Position numbers and translations under genes: made by a program
Notes under the pieces: model-generated
The model's input: the letters and a program-made list of their open reading frames with translations, nothing else
Databases searched by the model: none
Told to the model about the DNA's origin: nothing
Part shown: positions 44,238 through 54,112 of the stretch, piece by piece
How positions within the stretch are numbered: the first letter of the stretch is position 1
Layout: every line of letters starts with the position of its first letter
NCBI GenBank assembly: GCA_903772945.1
Contig: CAICTM010000229.1
Location: forward strand, 24,485-88,484
Direction of reading: 5' to 3'
DNA from: Seminavis robusta
Lineage: Eukaryota; Bacillariophyta; Bacillariophyceae; Naviculales; Naviculaceae
Length of the DNA stretch: 64,000 nucleotides

Positions 44238-44782
44238 GGTATTACAAGTTTAGATAATGATAATGGTAACAAGAAGTACAATGGTGCTTGGCATGGCAAC
44301 TGGATAGAGAGTGCTTGGAACGGCCTAGCTAGTCTACTGATGGAGCGATGGATGGTGGGATGTGATGTGATGATGATGCCAACGAACGCAAAATTGAAGG
44401 AGGCTCGGTATCTTTAGAAGCTTCTGGAAGAAAATTGTACCCAGGTAGATCGTGGAAACTTAGGGTTAGATATTAGATATACATTAAAGGTATGAACATT
44501 AGTTTACCTTATCTACCTGAATTTAAGAGCTGTCCCGCGGGAAATGACTCAGTGGCATGAGGCAGCTGCCAAAGAACACCTTCTTGTTCCGCTTTTCTCG
44601 ATTTTCTGGAGGCAGTTAGTCTCTAGAGAGGAAGAAGAAAGGAGAGTGTTGACATGGCACAAAAGATTGTTGTGATGTGTGATGATGGTGCTACGTAAGA
44701 TGTTTCCAATGGCCCATTTTTCTTCCTTTCTCGAGGGTTTTCTTCTTGTCTTGTTTTTCCCATTGCAAAGAAAAAGAGCAAG
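44238..44782. other. Divergent intergenic region, no gene seen
   Basis: About 545 bp between the starts of the oxidoreductase (leftward) and the LON-domain gene (rightward), so it should hold both promoters. No coding signal. Confidence 0.6.
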
Positions 44783-46342
44783 ATGACACCTTCCAACCGC
44801 TGGGTCCTTTGTCTTGTCTTGCTGGTACCATGCTCGTGTTTCCAGCCAATTCATCATGGTAGCAGCACACTGCAACAACAATCATGGCAGAGCAGCCGAC
44901 TACATGCTTCTAAAAACGAAGGAGACGAAGGAGACGAAGGAGACGAAGGAGACGAAGGAACCATGAGCGAAGCCGAACGCATGAAACTGGTACGAACGTT
45001 GCAAAAGTCCTTTTATTCCAGCCCAACCACTGCCACTCCATCCTTGGACCCCATCACGGGCATTCTCTCCCATTTGCCACTGTGGCGGGTCGGTTGGACC
45101 GAAGTCCCGGGACGGACCAATTGCTGGAACGTTCACGAAGCCCACTACACGAACATGTTTGAACACATTCTACGAACGTCGAATCCTCCCTACCTCGTGG
45201 GACATTTGTACGTGCCCGGAGACGTTCCACTCCAGACGTGGCGTCAAGAACTACTATTGCATGGCGAAGAGCAATCGGCCGTGGTGGGGACACTAATGCA
45301 AATTACCGATTATCGACGCTTGCAAGATGGACGATTGTGTCTCTTGGTACAAGTCATGGATCGATTCGTCGTCGATGAGATGGTACAGGAATTCCCCTAT
45401 TCTGTGGCCCATGTGCAAATGCTGCCCGACGAGGAAGAATTGGAGGCGGCAGGACACGACATTGGTTTGGCCGTCCAACGAGCCTTTTCCTATTATCCGT
45501 ACGAATTCGGCAGTGAGACCGAATTGCCCCTACGGAAAAACAAGGCTGGTGAATACACGTCGGTCAAGGCCATGAATAGAAATGTCGTCAACGCCATTTC
45601 CAAGTTGTTGCCACATGCCATGTATTCGTGGGATGAGTCCTTGTTGGATGGCATTTTGGAACAACAAGAAGCCGAAGATTTTTGGAGTCGACAGGCTCCG
45701 TATGATTTTTTAGCAACCGAAGAACCATCCTTGCTGTCTCTATTGGAGGAAGGAGGCATTCTGCAGACGCCGCCGTCGATGTCATCCCATGACTTGGAGG
45801 ATGATGATGATGAAGCATCCACTACGACGGACTTGCACGAACTGGAAACCAAACTGTGGTATGCCGTGGAAGAATTGGTGCGCAAACGAACCGACTTTGT
45901 CCTGCCTCCCGAAATACTCGCTCTCCAACCACCCCACTTGAAGAATCGTCTGAAGGATCTTCTCTCCACACCCACCACCGAGTTTTTTCACGAGGACGAC
46001 AATCAATGGCATTTACAACGACAACAAGAAGCCGTCATTCCTCCATTGTCGTCCAGGTATCCTGCTTATCGACGACAAAAACGACTCAGTTATGCGCTGC
46101 CGGCCATGCTCGAAGGATCCCGCTCTCCACAAGGAGGACGGCAGGTATTGTTGAATATTCCCAGTACCAGAGCGCGATTGCGAATCTTCTTGGAACGATT
46201 TGAACTCATTATTGCTCAGATGGATGAGTTGGAAGATGCTCAGACTGATGAGCAAGAGGCTGCTCGGATTGAGGGAGGTGTTCAGATTGAGGAAGGTGTT
46301 CAGATTGAGGGAGAAGAAGGAGAAGATCGTCGCTTTCAATAA
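44783..46342 (+). CDS. LON N-terminal (PUA-like) domain protein, possible plastid precursor
   Basis: A 519-residue single exon. A signal peptide (WVLCLVLLVPCSCFQP) with a Ser-Cys-Phe junction suggests import into a complex plastid. Five 9-bp repeats (44917-44960) encode GDEGDEGDEG. Residues about 85-235 resemble the LON substrate-binding domain: LPLWRVGWTEVPGR, NMFEHIL, VGTLMQITDYRRLQDGRLCL, VMDRFVVDE. This domain occurs at the N-terminus of ATP-dependent Lon proteases and alone in proteins such as cereblon. No AAA+ or protease domain follows, so this is a stand-alone LON-domain protein. The C-terminal half is helical with an acidic stretch and ends in a short repeat (GGVQIEEGVQIEGEE). Substrate recognition or adaptor role is inferred. 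Confidence 0.78.
   Translation: MTPSNRWVLCLVLLVPCSCFQPIHHGSSTLQQQSWQSSRLHASKNEGDEGDEGDEGDEGTMSEAERMKLVRTLQKSFYSSPTTATPSLDPITGILSHLPLWRVGWTEVPGRTNCWNVHEAHYTNMFEHILRTSNPPYLVGHLYVPGDVPLQTWRQELLLHGEEQSAVVGTLMQITDYRRLQDGRLCLLVQVMDRFVVDEMVQEFPYSVAHVQMLPDEEELEAAGHDIGLAVQRAFSYYPYEFGSETELPLRKNKAGEYTSVKAMNRNVVNAISKLLPHAMYSWDESLLDGILEQQEAEDFWSRQAPYDFLATEEPSLLSLLEEGGILQTPPSMSSHDLEDDDDEASTTTDLHELETKLWYAVEELVRKRTDFVLPPEILALQPPHLKNRLKDLLSTPTTEFFHEDDNQWHLQRQQEAVIPPLSSRYPAYRRQKRLSYALPAMLEGSRSPQGGRQVLLNIPSTRARLRIFLERFELIIAQMDELEDAQTDEQEAARIEGGVQIEEGVQIEGEEGEDRRFQ
44917..44960 (+). repeat. 9-bp coding minisatellite
   Basis: Tandem GGAGACGAA units within the LON-domain gene, in frame, encoding Gly-Asp-Glu repeats just after the predicted targeting sequence. 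Confidence 0.85.
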
Positions 46343-46768
46343 GTTGAGTTCACAGGATTGCACATGGAAGTCTAAACTGTGAAAAGGAGCTTCGCCTTGG
46401 AATTGCAATGCAGCTTCACTGATTGTCACCAAGGGCTTCCATAGAGAAGAAGATAAAGAACGTCGCAGTCAACAATTGACTGATCAAGGCAAGGAGACTA
46501 CATCCAGATGAGCACAAAAGACAGGGGCTTCGCCTTCAAGTTGAACGGCTTGTATGCTTGCATTAGAACAGAACACTTACTGCTGCCTGATGCTGACAGT
46601 GAATCGAGTGAGTCGAGTTTTTAAGTCCTCAGTCGAGTGAAGCGAAGGGACTGGCACACGTGCAGGCTTCGGGACCCGCGAATAGATCCTGAAATTCTTG
46701 TCCTTGCTGAAGTTGCTCAGCTGTTGGATGAGCGGCAACATAGGCAGCATCATTTAAAAAAATTAACA
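46343..46768. other. Intergenic, no gene seen
   Basis: Between the LON-domain gene and the ankyrin pseudogene. A short GAGTCGAGT tandem lies near 46603-46618. Confidence 0.55.
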
Positions 46769-47934
46769 ATGGTTCACAATGACACGGATTCTTTCTTCGT
46801 GGCGTTCACGAGCGCCTCTTCTTTGGCGGATTTTCGAGCTGTCCTGAACCGCTTGATTGCGGAGGGTGACTCTTACTTGATTTTTGAAACCATGCTGGAG
46901 GCTGGAGAACCCAATGGATATGGAATGCTTGGACTATCTGCTGGAGAATTGGCCCTTCTGGCTACGGACGGTGTATCGCGCTGGCGATTTGCCTATACAT
47001 AAGGCGTGTTTTCGCGATTCCAAGCCGCTGGCAATATATCAAAAGCTTGTAGAAGCTTATCCAAGAAGTCTTCGCTTGAGGAACTGCAATGGATATCTGC
47101 CATTGCACTGCGCTGCACGGAGATTCGTTGGTAACGACGAGCACTTGCAAAATATAAAATTATCAAATATATCTATGGTCAATACCCTGATGCTATCAAA
47201 ACAACAACACGCGCAATGCAGAGTCTGCCAATCCACTTTGTTTCGACCAGTTTTCACAGCGACAATCTTTTTTCATTTCTCGCCAATACATACCCTCTGG
47301 GGCTATTGAATCGAAACAATCTCGGGAAGCTGCCTATCCACGATCTCTGCGAAGCATATTACGACACCGCAAATGAGGCCAAAATAAGATGCGCAGTGGA
47401 ACTCATGCCCGCTTGTCTTCAATGCAAGAATGCCTATGGAGAACTACCTGTCCAAGTTTCGTGCCAGAGCCGGTGTACAAGAGTTGAAGTATTGGAGACA
47501 ACACTGCCCCAAAGGTCGGCCACATACTTCTTTTGCATGATTGCTTTGGGCCAGGGAACCGCTTTGGAAATGTGCACGTCGTTCGCTTTCTGATGAGCAA
47601 GTACCCAGAGTCTGTCAAGACCAGGAACCCTCAAAGAGATTTACCATTGCATCGGGTCTGCTGGTATCCTTGCGATGGTAGAAAAACTGAAGCCGTGGAA
47701 GCTCTCGTAGATGCTTTCCCAGAAGCTCTCTTCATCAAGTCTGAAAAGGACGACAAGACACCATTGGGTCTGTCCTCGAGCAACGGTAGCAAGTCTCAAT
47801 ATACTGATGGTACAGAAGTCATACTGAAAGAAGCAATGATGAAGGTTCTTAGACATTGCCTCCAGCAAGTTGCTGCCAAATTCCATGTACCAGGGGAAGC
47901 TCTGGTTGAGAGTGTATTGCAGTACACAATCTGA
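46769..47934 (+). pseudogene. Ankyrin-repeat pseudogene with frameshifts
   Basis: Ankyrin-type units run continuously but change frame at least three times. 46769 to about 46890: VHNDTDSFFVAF...LNRLIAEGD. About 46900-47140: GDLPIHKACFRD, LVEAYPRSLRL, GYLPLHCAARR. About 47150-47470: SLPIHFVSTSF, GKLPIHDLCEA, YGELPVQ. About 47510-47934: VRFLMSKYPESV, DLPLHRVCWYP, LVDAFPEALF. The typical core is the LPIH or LPLH of each repeat followed by a Leu-x-x-x-Pro helix. No GT-AG introns explain the shifts, so it looks like a recently inactivated member of a large ankyrin family. One start (46769) and a normal stop are still visible. Confidence 0.75.
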
Positions 47935-48644
47935 ATGTCAAGGAGGCCATTGTTGCTTGGTTCGAGGAGAACCATTGTTGAATACCATAGTTGGGTTGTC
48001 TGCCATCATTGCTATGTCGTGCTGCATCATCATTGTCATGTTGGTGTTCATTTCCGTATCTTCAATAGTGTTGATGCCAGTAAATTGTAAGTTGTTGTCG
48101 AATGCAAAGTGATTGGTCCTCCATCTTTTTCCTTCAGTCTCATCCCCATCACCCCTGATCGATTCAAGCAAGCCCATGGGAGCGAACATACATGTCAAGC
48201 TGCAAGCGTCACTTATTAGCGCCACGCATCGATAGAACAGCTTGATGGCCTTCGTATCATTGCCTACCTTCAAGGCTCTACAACTCCCCTCAGAGGGCTA
48301 GTAAGGCTACTGGTAGCTATTAATGAGTACTGTATCTAGTTTGGTGGCAGCTTGCTATTGAATGCTGTTGTGGGTGATGGAGTTGCCTACTAGTAGCTTG
48401 TTAGTAGTTGGATCCTCATCCCAACCATTACAATTCCTCGTGCAAAAGCTTGTGGAAAGCTCTGCCTAAATGAGTTCCAATCTATCTGTTCAGTTGCCTG
48501 CATTTCCTGATGAACCCTTCCTTTTCGATAATACTTGGTGTTGTGTGGTATTTCTGTTTGGTTGTTTTGTTGTGATGTGTGCATGGTATGGATAAAGTTT
48601 CTTGGATAGTGGAAAGAAGTGTTGGTCTAGTAGCCAGCTAGCTA
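47935..48644. other. Intergenic, no gene seen
   Basis: Between the ankyrin pseudogene and the small minus-strand gene. A hydrophobic plus-strand run near 47995-48080 (IIAMSCCIIIVMLVFISVSS) lies just after the ankyrin stop and could be the former membrane helix of that protein in another frame. Confidence 0.5.
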
Positions 48645-48971
48645 CTAATGAGTTGTAGGGAATCGGCCACTTCGTTCGGTCCAGAACATGTTGGGGTTAA
48701 AGATCTGATATTCCCATGATTCTCCTTCTTCTTCCTCCTCTTCATTTTTCTCCTCAAAAAGATCGGCAGGATTGGTGGACTCTAGAGTCTCCTTGATCTG
48801 TTTTGCCACGGTTTCTTCTGCAGATGATGATGCCTTTGTTGTTGTTCTTTCGGTGGGATTGTTCTCGCTCGTTTCAAACACCTTGATGGTGGTTCGTTGC
48901 ATGGCGGGTGATGGCATGAGAAAGCCCCACGATAGAGCGGGAAGGAGTAGTAGAAACAGAGTGGACTTCAT
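48645..48971 (-). CDS. Small possible plastid-targeted protein, 108 aa
   Basis: I chose the ATG at 48971 because MKSTLFLLLLPALSWGFLMP is a signal peptide ending in a Trp-Gly-Phe junction like diatom plastid precursors. The open frame above it (to 49370) has no protein character. The mature part has a Thr/Ser-rich linker, an amphipathic helix (ETVAKQIKETLEST), an acidic run and a C-terminal aromatic segment (SWEYQIFNPNMFWTERSGRF). No family recognised. Confidence 0.65.
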   Translation of the reverse strand: MKSTLFLLLLPALSWGFLMPSPAMQRTTIKVFETSENNPTERTTTKASSSAEETVAKQIKETLESTNPADLFEEKNEEEEEEGESWEYQIFNPNMFWTERSGRFPTTH

Positions 48972-49421
48972 CTTGCTATGATTTGGTTTGTACAGCGCAC
49001 AATTTGGACGATCGCAAGCTTCTATTAGTTGGGGTTGCTTTGAAAAGAATGATATGGAGAGTTGAATGAATTGAATTGTGAGGGACCAAAGACGAAAGCC
49101 GAAAGCGAAGCCGTCGCACCCGATCTCTTCCGAACACGAAGCCTCTTCTAAAAGAAGGCCAGATGGGTGGCAGACTGTTCTCTGCTGTCCTCCACTGTTC
49201 TCTGGACGGAAAAAGCAGTCGCAATTCTGACTCGACTCAATAAACTCTAACCCTTGCAAAGAATGAGCTGTTTCTTTCTCAAAGATCCAAAGATCCTTGG
49301 CAACAGGTCTGTCTTCGAGGAGACAGTTCCGTGGACCAGTACGACTGTATCGTACCGGTACTACTAGCAAGTGACAGATCTATCTATCTTTCTTCCACAA
49401 AGCTAGTAGACCTGGTAAACT
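48972..49421. other. Divergent intergenic region, no gene seen
   Basis: About 450 bp separating the divergent starts of the small plastid-type gene and the Na+/H+ exchanger; contains GTACCGGTAC near 49353. Confidence 0.55.
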
Positions 49422-51380
49422 ATGTTCCTGTACGAGAGTAAGAGTAGAAGAATGAAGCAGCCACCATCTCTGTGGATCTCATCATTGCTGTCTCTGGGAA
49501 GCGTTCTGTTACTGCTGTTGCTGGCAGTGTCTACTACAAAACCTCCTCAAGATGGAACACACAACCGTTTGCCACGACGATCCCTGCAAGAAGAATCGAA
49601 ATTCTACAATCTCTCGTCGACTCGAGAATGTCGCAACTACGTCATGCCCTTTTTCCAGAACAATACATTTGACGAACAGGACGAATGCAAGGCACTGCAC
49701 AATGCCTACGAAACGGCCCATTGTCCCAACGATACCGATGCCGCCACGGGCATCATTACGGATGATTTGGTACTCGAATGGCGACAAGTCAATGCCGATT
49801 GCTGCGCAAATATGGAACGATTCTATCTACGGTATTGCGAATACCCTGCGGAAGATGTTACTACTATGATTCTGGATATTATTGGCATTCTGCTCCTCTG
49901 TGCCATGGCGCAGGCAGGACTGCACTCTGTTTCCGCATTGCATTGGATCCCCGATGCCTGTGCGTTCATTCTGATTGGTGCCGCCATTAGTGCCATCATG
50001 GCGCAAGTTCATCATCATGAAATGGTTTACGATCGATTTTACTTTGACGAAGATTTCTTTTTGCAAATTCTACTCCCACCCACCATTTTTCAAGCGGCCC
50101 TCAGTATTGACAAACCGTCCTTTGGACGACACGTGGGACCCATTCTACTATTTGCGTTGGTTGGGACGGCAATGTCGGCCGTATCCATTGGGATCATGAC
50201 CCATTACTGGTATCCTACATTGCCGCTCTTGGAAAGTCTCGTTTTTGGAGCACTCATTTCATCTGTTGATCCCGTGGCCACTCTGGGCATCTTGTCGGGT
50301 GTGGGTGTTGATCCCTCTGGCACGCTCTACGCCATGATTGCGGGAGAGAGTTTGTTGAATGATGCCGTGGCCATTGTCTTGTTTGACACTCTACAACAAC
50401 ATTTGGGGGACGATGATGCGATTCTGGGTGATCTTTCCACCTACCAAGAAATGATGGGACATTTTGTGACGGTGTCGGTGGGATCCATGGTGGTGGCCTT
50501 GGTACTCGGTGTGTGTTCCGTCCTGTTCTTTTGGATGTTGCAAGGACAACAAGTTGCCGTCGCAGAAGTTGGCTCCTTTATTGCATGGGCATTGATACCG
50601 TACTATGTCGCCGAGGCTTGGGATTTGTCGGGTATTATTGCCATTTTGACCATGGGTTTCATCATGGACTTTTACATTTTGGGATGCCATTCCGACGATC
50701 ACGGGCATCCTCCTCCCATAATCAGCCAGCATGGTACCCTGGCAGACATCATGTCGGGCCGAGGCCTGTTGTCGCCCGAGTGCTGTCTCCATATTGGGTT
50801 CATCTCTCATGCAATAGCTGCCACCATGGAAACCATCATCTTTGCCTATCTGGGACTATTCCTTTTCGATGACAAGGTCTACAGCATGGCACTCGACCAA
50901 GTGGCGGTATGGAGCTGTGTCATTAGTCGTGGTGGCATGGTCCTATTGCTGAGTTGGGTCGTCAACACAGTCAAAATGCCACTGTCCTGTGTCCGGCACC
51001 AATCAAACAATAACGACGCAACAGCAGTGTTGCTGGATCCAAAGACACAACTCATGATATTTCTAGCTGGCATTCGTGGGGCCGTGAGTTTTGCCTTGGT
51101 GGCCAAAATCCCTGTCTATGATGTTATCGAGGAAAAGGGGACAAAGTTCAAGGCAGAGCTCAAAGCAATGACATCAACAGCGATTATCTTTACTCTCTTT
51201 GTCTTTGGAGCATTGGCGTACTTTACTGTCGACAGGCCGTCTCCTCCCCTAACCTCGGCAGCCAACGACGAGATGAAAGTCAACAAGGGTTCTGAAGATG
51301 TACTGAGCCCACTAACAGAATCAATCCCTGAATCAAGGGGGAAGTATGGAGCAACAGACGACGCAGCAAAGCCAACTTAG
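49422..51380 (+). CDS. Na+/H+ exchanger (NHE/CPA1 family)
   Basis: A 652-residue single exon. A cleavable-looking signal segment (ISSLLSLGSVLLLLLLAVS) is followed by a Cys-containing luminal or extracellular loop and then about 11-12 membrane helices. Hallmarks: FYFDEDFFLQILLPPTIFQA, ALISSVDPVATLGILSG (Asp283) and AGESLLNDAVAIVLFD (Asn313, Asp314), the Asn-Asp ion-binding pair; and AGIRGAVSFALV with the conserved Arg. The enzyme swaps Na+ or K+ for H+ across a membrane and sets pH and salt balance. The signal segment and short C-terminal tail resemble NHE6-9-type endomembrane members more than plasma-membrane NHE1. The start may be 49422 or the second Met at 49452. Confidence 0.93.
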   Translation: MFLYESKSRRMKQPPSLWISSLLSLGSVLLLLLLAVSTTKPPQDGTHNRLPRRSLQEESKFYNLSSTRECRNYVMPFFQNNTFDEQDECKALHNAYETAHCPNDTDAATGIITDDLVLEWRQVNADCCANMERFYLRYCEYPAEDVTTMILDIIGILLLCAMAQAGLHSVSALHWIPDACAFILIGAAISAIMAQVHHHEMVYDRFYFDEDFFLQILLPPTIFQAALSIDKPSFGRHVGPILLFALVGTAMSAVSIGIMTHYWYPTLPLLESLVFGALISSVDPVATLGILSGVGVDPSGTLYAMIAGESLLNDAVAIVLFDTLQQHLGDDDAILGDLSTYQEMMGHFVTVSVGSMVVALVLGVCSVLFFWMLQGQQVAVAEVGSFIAWALIPYYVAEAWDLSGIIAILTMGFIMDFYILGCHSDDHGHPPPIISQHGTLADIMSGRGLLSPECCLHIGFISHAIAATMETIIFAYLGLFLFDDKVYSMALDQVAVWSCVISRGGMVLLLSWVVNTVKMPLSCVRHQSNNNDATAVLLDPKTQLMIFLAGIRGAVSFALVAKIPVYDVIEEKGTKFKAELKAMTSTAIIFTLFVFGALAYFTVDRPSPPLTSAANDEMKVNKGSEDVLSPLTESIPESRGKYGATDDAAKPT

Positions 51381-51813
51381 TGAAACTATGGTGATTGAGA
51401 GAAGTTCAACAGTCCCATAAACGTTTTCTTGTTTGCCAACAAGATGACGAAAAACTTCAGCTTAACCCATTCCTTGAAGTTGATGCCAAATTCCACGGCG
51501 TGCAAGAAGAAGCTCTGGAATTGTTTTCCTGGCGTTACACCATCTGAACATGACGTAGGTCGTGTTGCCAATGGTCAAGAGGAACAGTGCTAGTAATGAG
51601 TCCACCCAACCAGCCTTCTTGCGCTATCGTGGCTAATACCCGTAATACCGGCACCAATTTGTTGACAACAGAGGCATATTCGCATCCATGATGTCACCTT
51701 TAGACTGTTGCCGCCAGAAAAGTTGTGCCGTAGCAGATCATGCCCCAATGAAGGAAGTCGTCTGCCTGTTCCGCCGACGTTTATTGTTCATTATCATGGG
51801 GGTGTGACTTTGT
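51381..51813. other. Convergent intergenic region, no gene seen
   Basis: A 60-codon minus-strand frame at 51386-51571 is the only notable one; it has no recognisable domain. Confidence 0.5.
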
Positions 51814-52581
51814 TTATTGCTCACGCCACATAGCCTCTTGCTCCCAACGTTTTGAGCTCTCTGGAAGACCTTGCTGCTCCATTTGCAACAATTCCACCTG
51901 GACATGCTCCTTGCCATCTTGTTGTTGTTGTCGCGTCAATTCAACCACCACGGGACCATGGACAATCTTGGTGGCCCTGCCATGATTGGCATTTGCGGCA
52001 TTGACCACCAATGTATTGCTATCATCATTAGCAGCATTAAAGTTGTGTTCCTCCCATCCCCGGCTTTCATGAATATGACCACAGAGTACCAATGGTGGTG
52101 GCGTCGTCGACGAGACTAGTTGTTGTCGCAAGACGTCACATCCTGCCGCTTTGCCATTGGTGCAGACCGTATCCAGTATTCCTTTGGGTGGGACATGGGA
52201 TGCCACTACATGGCACGCTTCGGGCAGCAGTAAAGGCTTTGCCTTTGACTTGTTTTTCTTGCCAATTTTCGCAGACTGGTATCGAAACGGCACCAATGCC
52301 AATACGAATCCCTCGATAGTGACGGACTGTACCGATGTCGCATAGAGTGCTTGCGGATTCTGCACAAATGGTTTGTAGGCTCTTGGATCATGATTGCCCT
52401 TGAGGACAATCTTGTGCTTATGGGGTTGTTGTGCCAACCATTCGTCGAGTAGTTGGAGCGAGTTTTGTTTGACCCAGGGCGGTCCATCGCGTGCAAAATC
52501 TCCCAAATGCAACAAGACATCTCCTTGGGGCAAGACTCCTAAATCTTTTTCAAATCCGTGTGTATCGGAAACGACCACCAT
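51814..52581 (-). CDS. Calcineurin-like metallophosphoesterase
   Basis: A 255-residue single exon. All metal-binding blocks of the family are present in order: SDTHG (Asp6, His8), HLGDFARDG (Asp28), KGNHDPRA, ASHVPPKG and CGHIHESRG. The compact size and motif wording match the MPPED/UPF0046 branch, which hydrolyses phosphodiesters such as cyclic nucleotides weakly in animals. No signal peptide or membrane helix; presumably cytosolic. It starts 93 bp downstream of the stop of the NYN gene on the same strand, with no room for a long promoter. The C-terminus is Gln-rich. Confidence 0.92.
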   Translation of the reverse strand: MVVVSDTHGFEKDLGVLPQGDVLLHLGDFARDGPPWVKQNSLQLLDEWLAQQPHKHKIVLKGNHDPRAYKPFVQNPQALYATSVQSVTIEGFVLALVPFRYQSAKIGKKNKSKAKPLLLPEACHVVASHVPPKGILDTVCTNGKAAGCDVLRQQLVSSTTPPPLVLCGHIHESRGWEEHNFNAANDDSNTLVVNAANANHGRATKIVHGPVVVELTRQQQQDGKEHVQVELLQMEQQGLPESSKRWEQEAMWREQ

Positions 52582-52674
52582 GCGGAGTGTTGTTGGTTGT
52601 GGTTGTGGTGATGATGAAGAAGAAGTCCTAGTAGTCGTGTCCTTTGGAGACTCGTCGTGTTGCGTGATCCAATG

Positions 52675-53793
52675 CTACACGTACCGTTGCACAGTAGACC
52701 ATGCTACGCCAGTATCCTCCTGTGCGGGTTGCTGCTGTCGAATTATCATTTGTTGAACCAGTTGCTGGGTGTCACTGCCATATAGCTTTTGCAACTCAAT
52801 TCGAAACTGTTCTGCCAATACAATTCTATCCTGTGTGGTTTCCTTGTGGTAGACTCGATGCTTGAGACTGTTTTTGAGTTGTTGCCATGATTGCAGCACT
52901 GCGGATTGGATATTTGGATCAAGTTGTATTTCAGTACTACTAGCTGTAGTAGTAGTGGAGGCATCTTGATTCTTCTTTTTTGTAGACGCTGTAGTTGTTT
53001 CCATGTGCTGTTTGGCAAATTGATAAACGTCTCTTCCTAGCGGAGTCTGTAACAATGGTTGTTGGCATTGATCGATTTTGTACTGAAGTGCTCGTTTTCG
53101 TTTGTTGGGAATGTGTTTGTGTTGGACAGCTTGTTGTTTCGCCACTGCCATCATCCATTCGGCGGCCAAGTCGATTTCTTGGATTTCTTGTTCTTGTAAG
53201 GAAGAAGATGAATTAAACGACGATTGCTGCTGTTGTTGTTGTTCAAATCGCTCCAATTCTTCCAGCAGTGTCCACGAACTCACAATTTGCAAATCCAAAC
53301 GGGTGTGTTTGTGACATCTCCGAACCAATCCTTGATCGTCCGTGACCACCATGACTGCCATGTCTTTTTGTTGTTGTTGTTGTTCTGACAATTGCCGCAA
53401 ACAATCTTGGGCAATGACATCATCGGCTTTGCGAGAAGGTCCCGCCAGCACAATGGCCATGCCGTCATTGTCATAAAACGCACTGGGTTCATTGCCATGA
53501 TCGACCACGAGCAGGATTTGCAATTGCTGTTGTTTCCAGGCTTGAATTTTATGCATCAGCTCGACATGAGAGAGTGCAAATCCCGATTTTCCACGGACAT
53601 TTTCGACATCCACCACGAGAATAGAACCGTGTGTTGTTTGGAGCAACGATGGTTTGGAGGGTCGATCGACGACGGGTCTTTTTCTTCTTTGTCTGCGAGT
53701 AGAATGAGAGGACGCCAGACCATCCGTGGAATGATGGGTCAGAAGCACCAACAGTAGAAGCAGGAGATGAAGATGGGCAGTCAATGATATCAT
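52675..53793 (-). CDS. NYN/YacP-like nuclease-domain protein
   Basis: 372 aa from the ATG at 53793 (MISLTAHLHLLLLLLVLLTH), which gives a signal peptide; the upstream open frame starts at a non-ATG codon. The NYN (YacP-like, PIN-related) domain spans about residues 50-190: ILVVDVENVRGKSGF, LLVVDHGNE, VLAGPSRKADDVI and VMVVTDDQGLVRRC. The acidic residues in DVEN, KADD and VTDD correspond to the metal-binding site of these RNases. The C-terminal half has poly-Gln runs and a helical segment. A Ser/Ala-rich stretch (DGLASSHS) after the hydrophobic core allows import to a plastid or the secretory route, but there is no Phe at the junction. Probably an RNA-processing enzyme; compartment unknown. Confidence 0.8.
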   Translation of the reverse strand: MISLTAHLHLLLLLLVLLTHHSTDGLASSHSTRRQRRKRPVVDRPSKPSLLQTTHGSILVVDVENVRGKSGFALSHVELMHKIQAWKQQQLQILLVVDHGNEPSAFYDNDGMAIVLAGPSRKADDVIAQDCLRQLSEQQQQQKDMAVMVVTDDQGLVRRCHKHTRLDLQIVSSWTLLEELERFEQQQQQQSSFNSSSSLQEQEIQEIDLAAEWMMAVAKQQAVQHKHIPNKRKRALQYKIDQCQQPLLQTPLGRDVYQFAKQHMETTTASTKKKNQDASTTTTASSTEIQLDPNIQSAVLQSWQQLKNSLKHRVYHKETTQDRIVLAEQFRIELQKLYGSDTQQLVQQMIIRQQQPAQEDTGVAWSTVQRYV

Positions 53794-54112
53794 GGTGGAC
53801 AGAGCAAAGACACAAACAATGTTGTTGCTTGGTGATGGCCGATTGGCAGTGGGCAAAGATTTGAGAGTTCGCGAATGACGTCAATAATGTGCCCGAGACA
53901 AACGTCACGGACGAAGGCCAGGCAGAGCTTCGGCAGCACCACCAAAAGCACTCGTGAGAAATCGACCCACCGCTCAGAACAAAACAGCCTGAAGGAACAG
54001 CATCGTCTCTTTGCCAGTAGACTGGCAAAGTTTGTTTCCTTTCTCTCTCTCCTTCCTTCTACTTCTATCTATCAGCTACTTGACTTAGTAGTTGAATAAA
54101 AATTACAAAACA
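53794..54112. promoter_or_regulatory. Divergent promoter region
   Basis: 319 bp separate the divergent starts of the NYN nuclease and the CCDC137-like gene, so both promoters must lie here. A pyrimidine-rich stretch (TTTCTCTCTCTCCTTCC) sits 55-75 bp before the plus-strand ATG. I see no assignable factor site. Confidence 0.5.
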
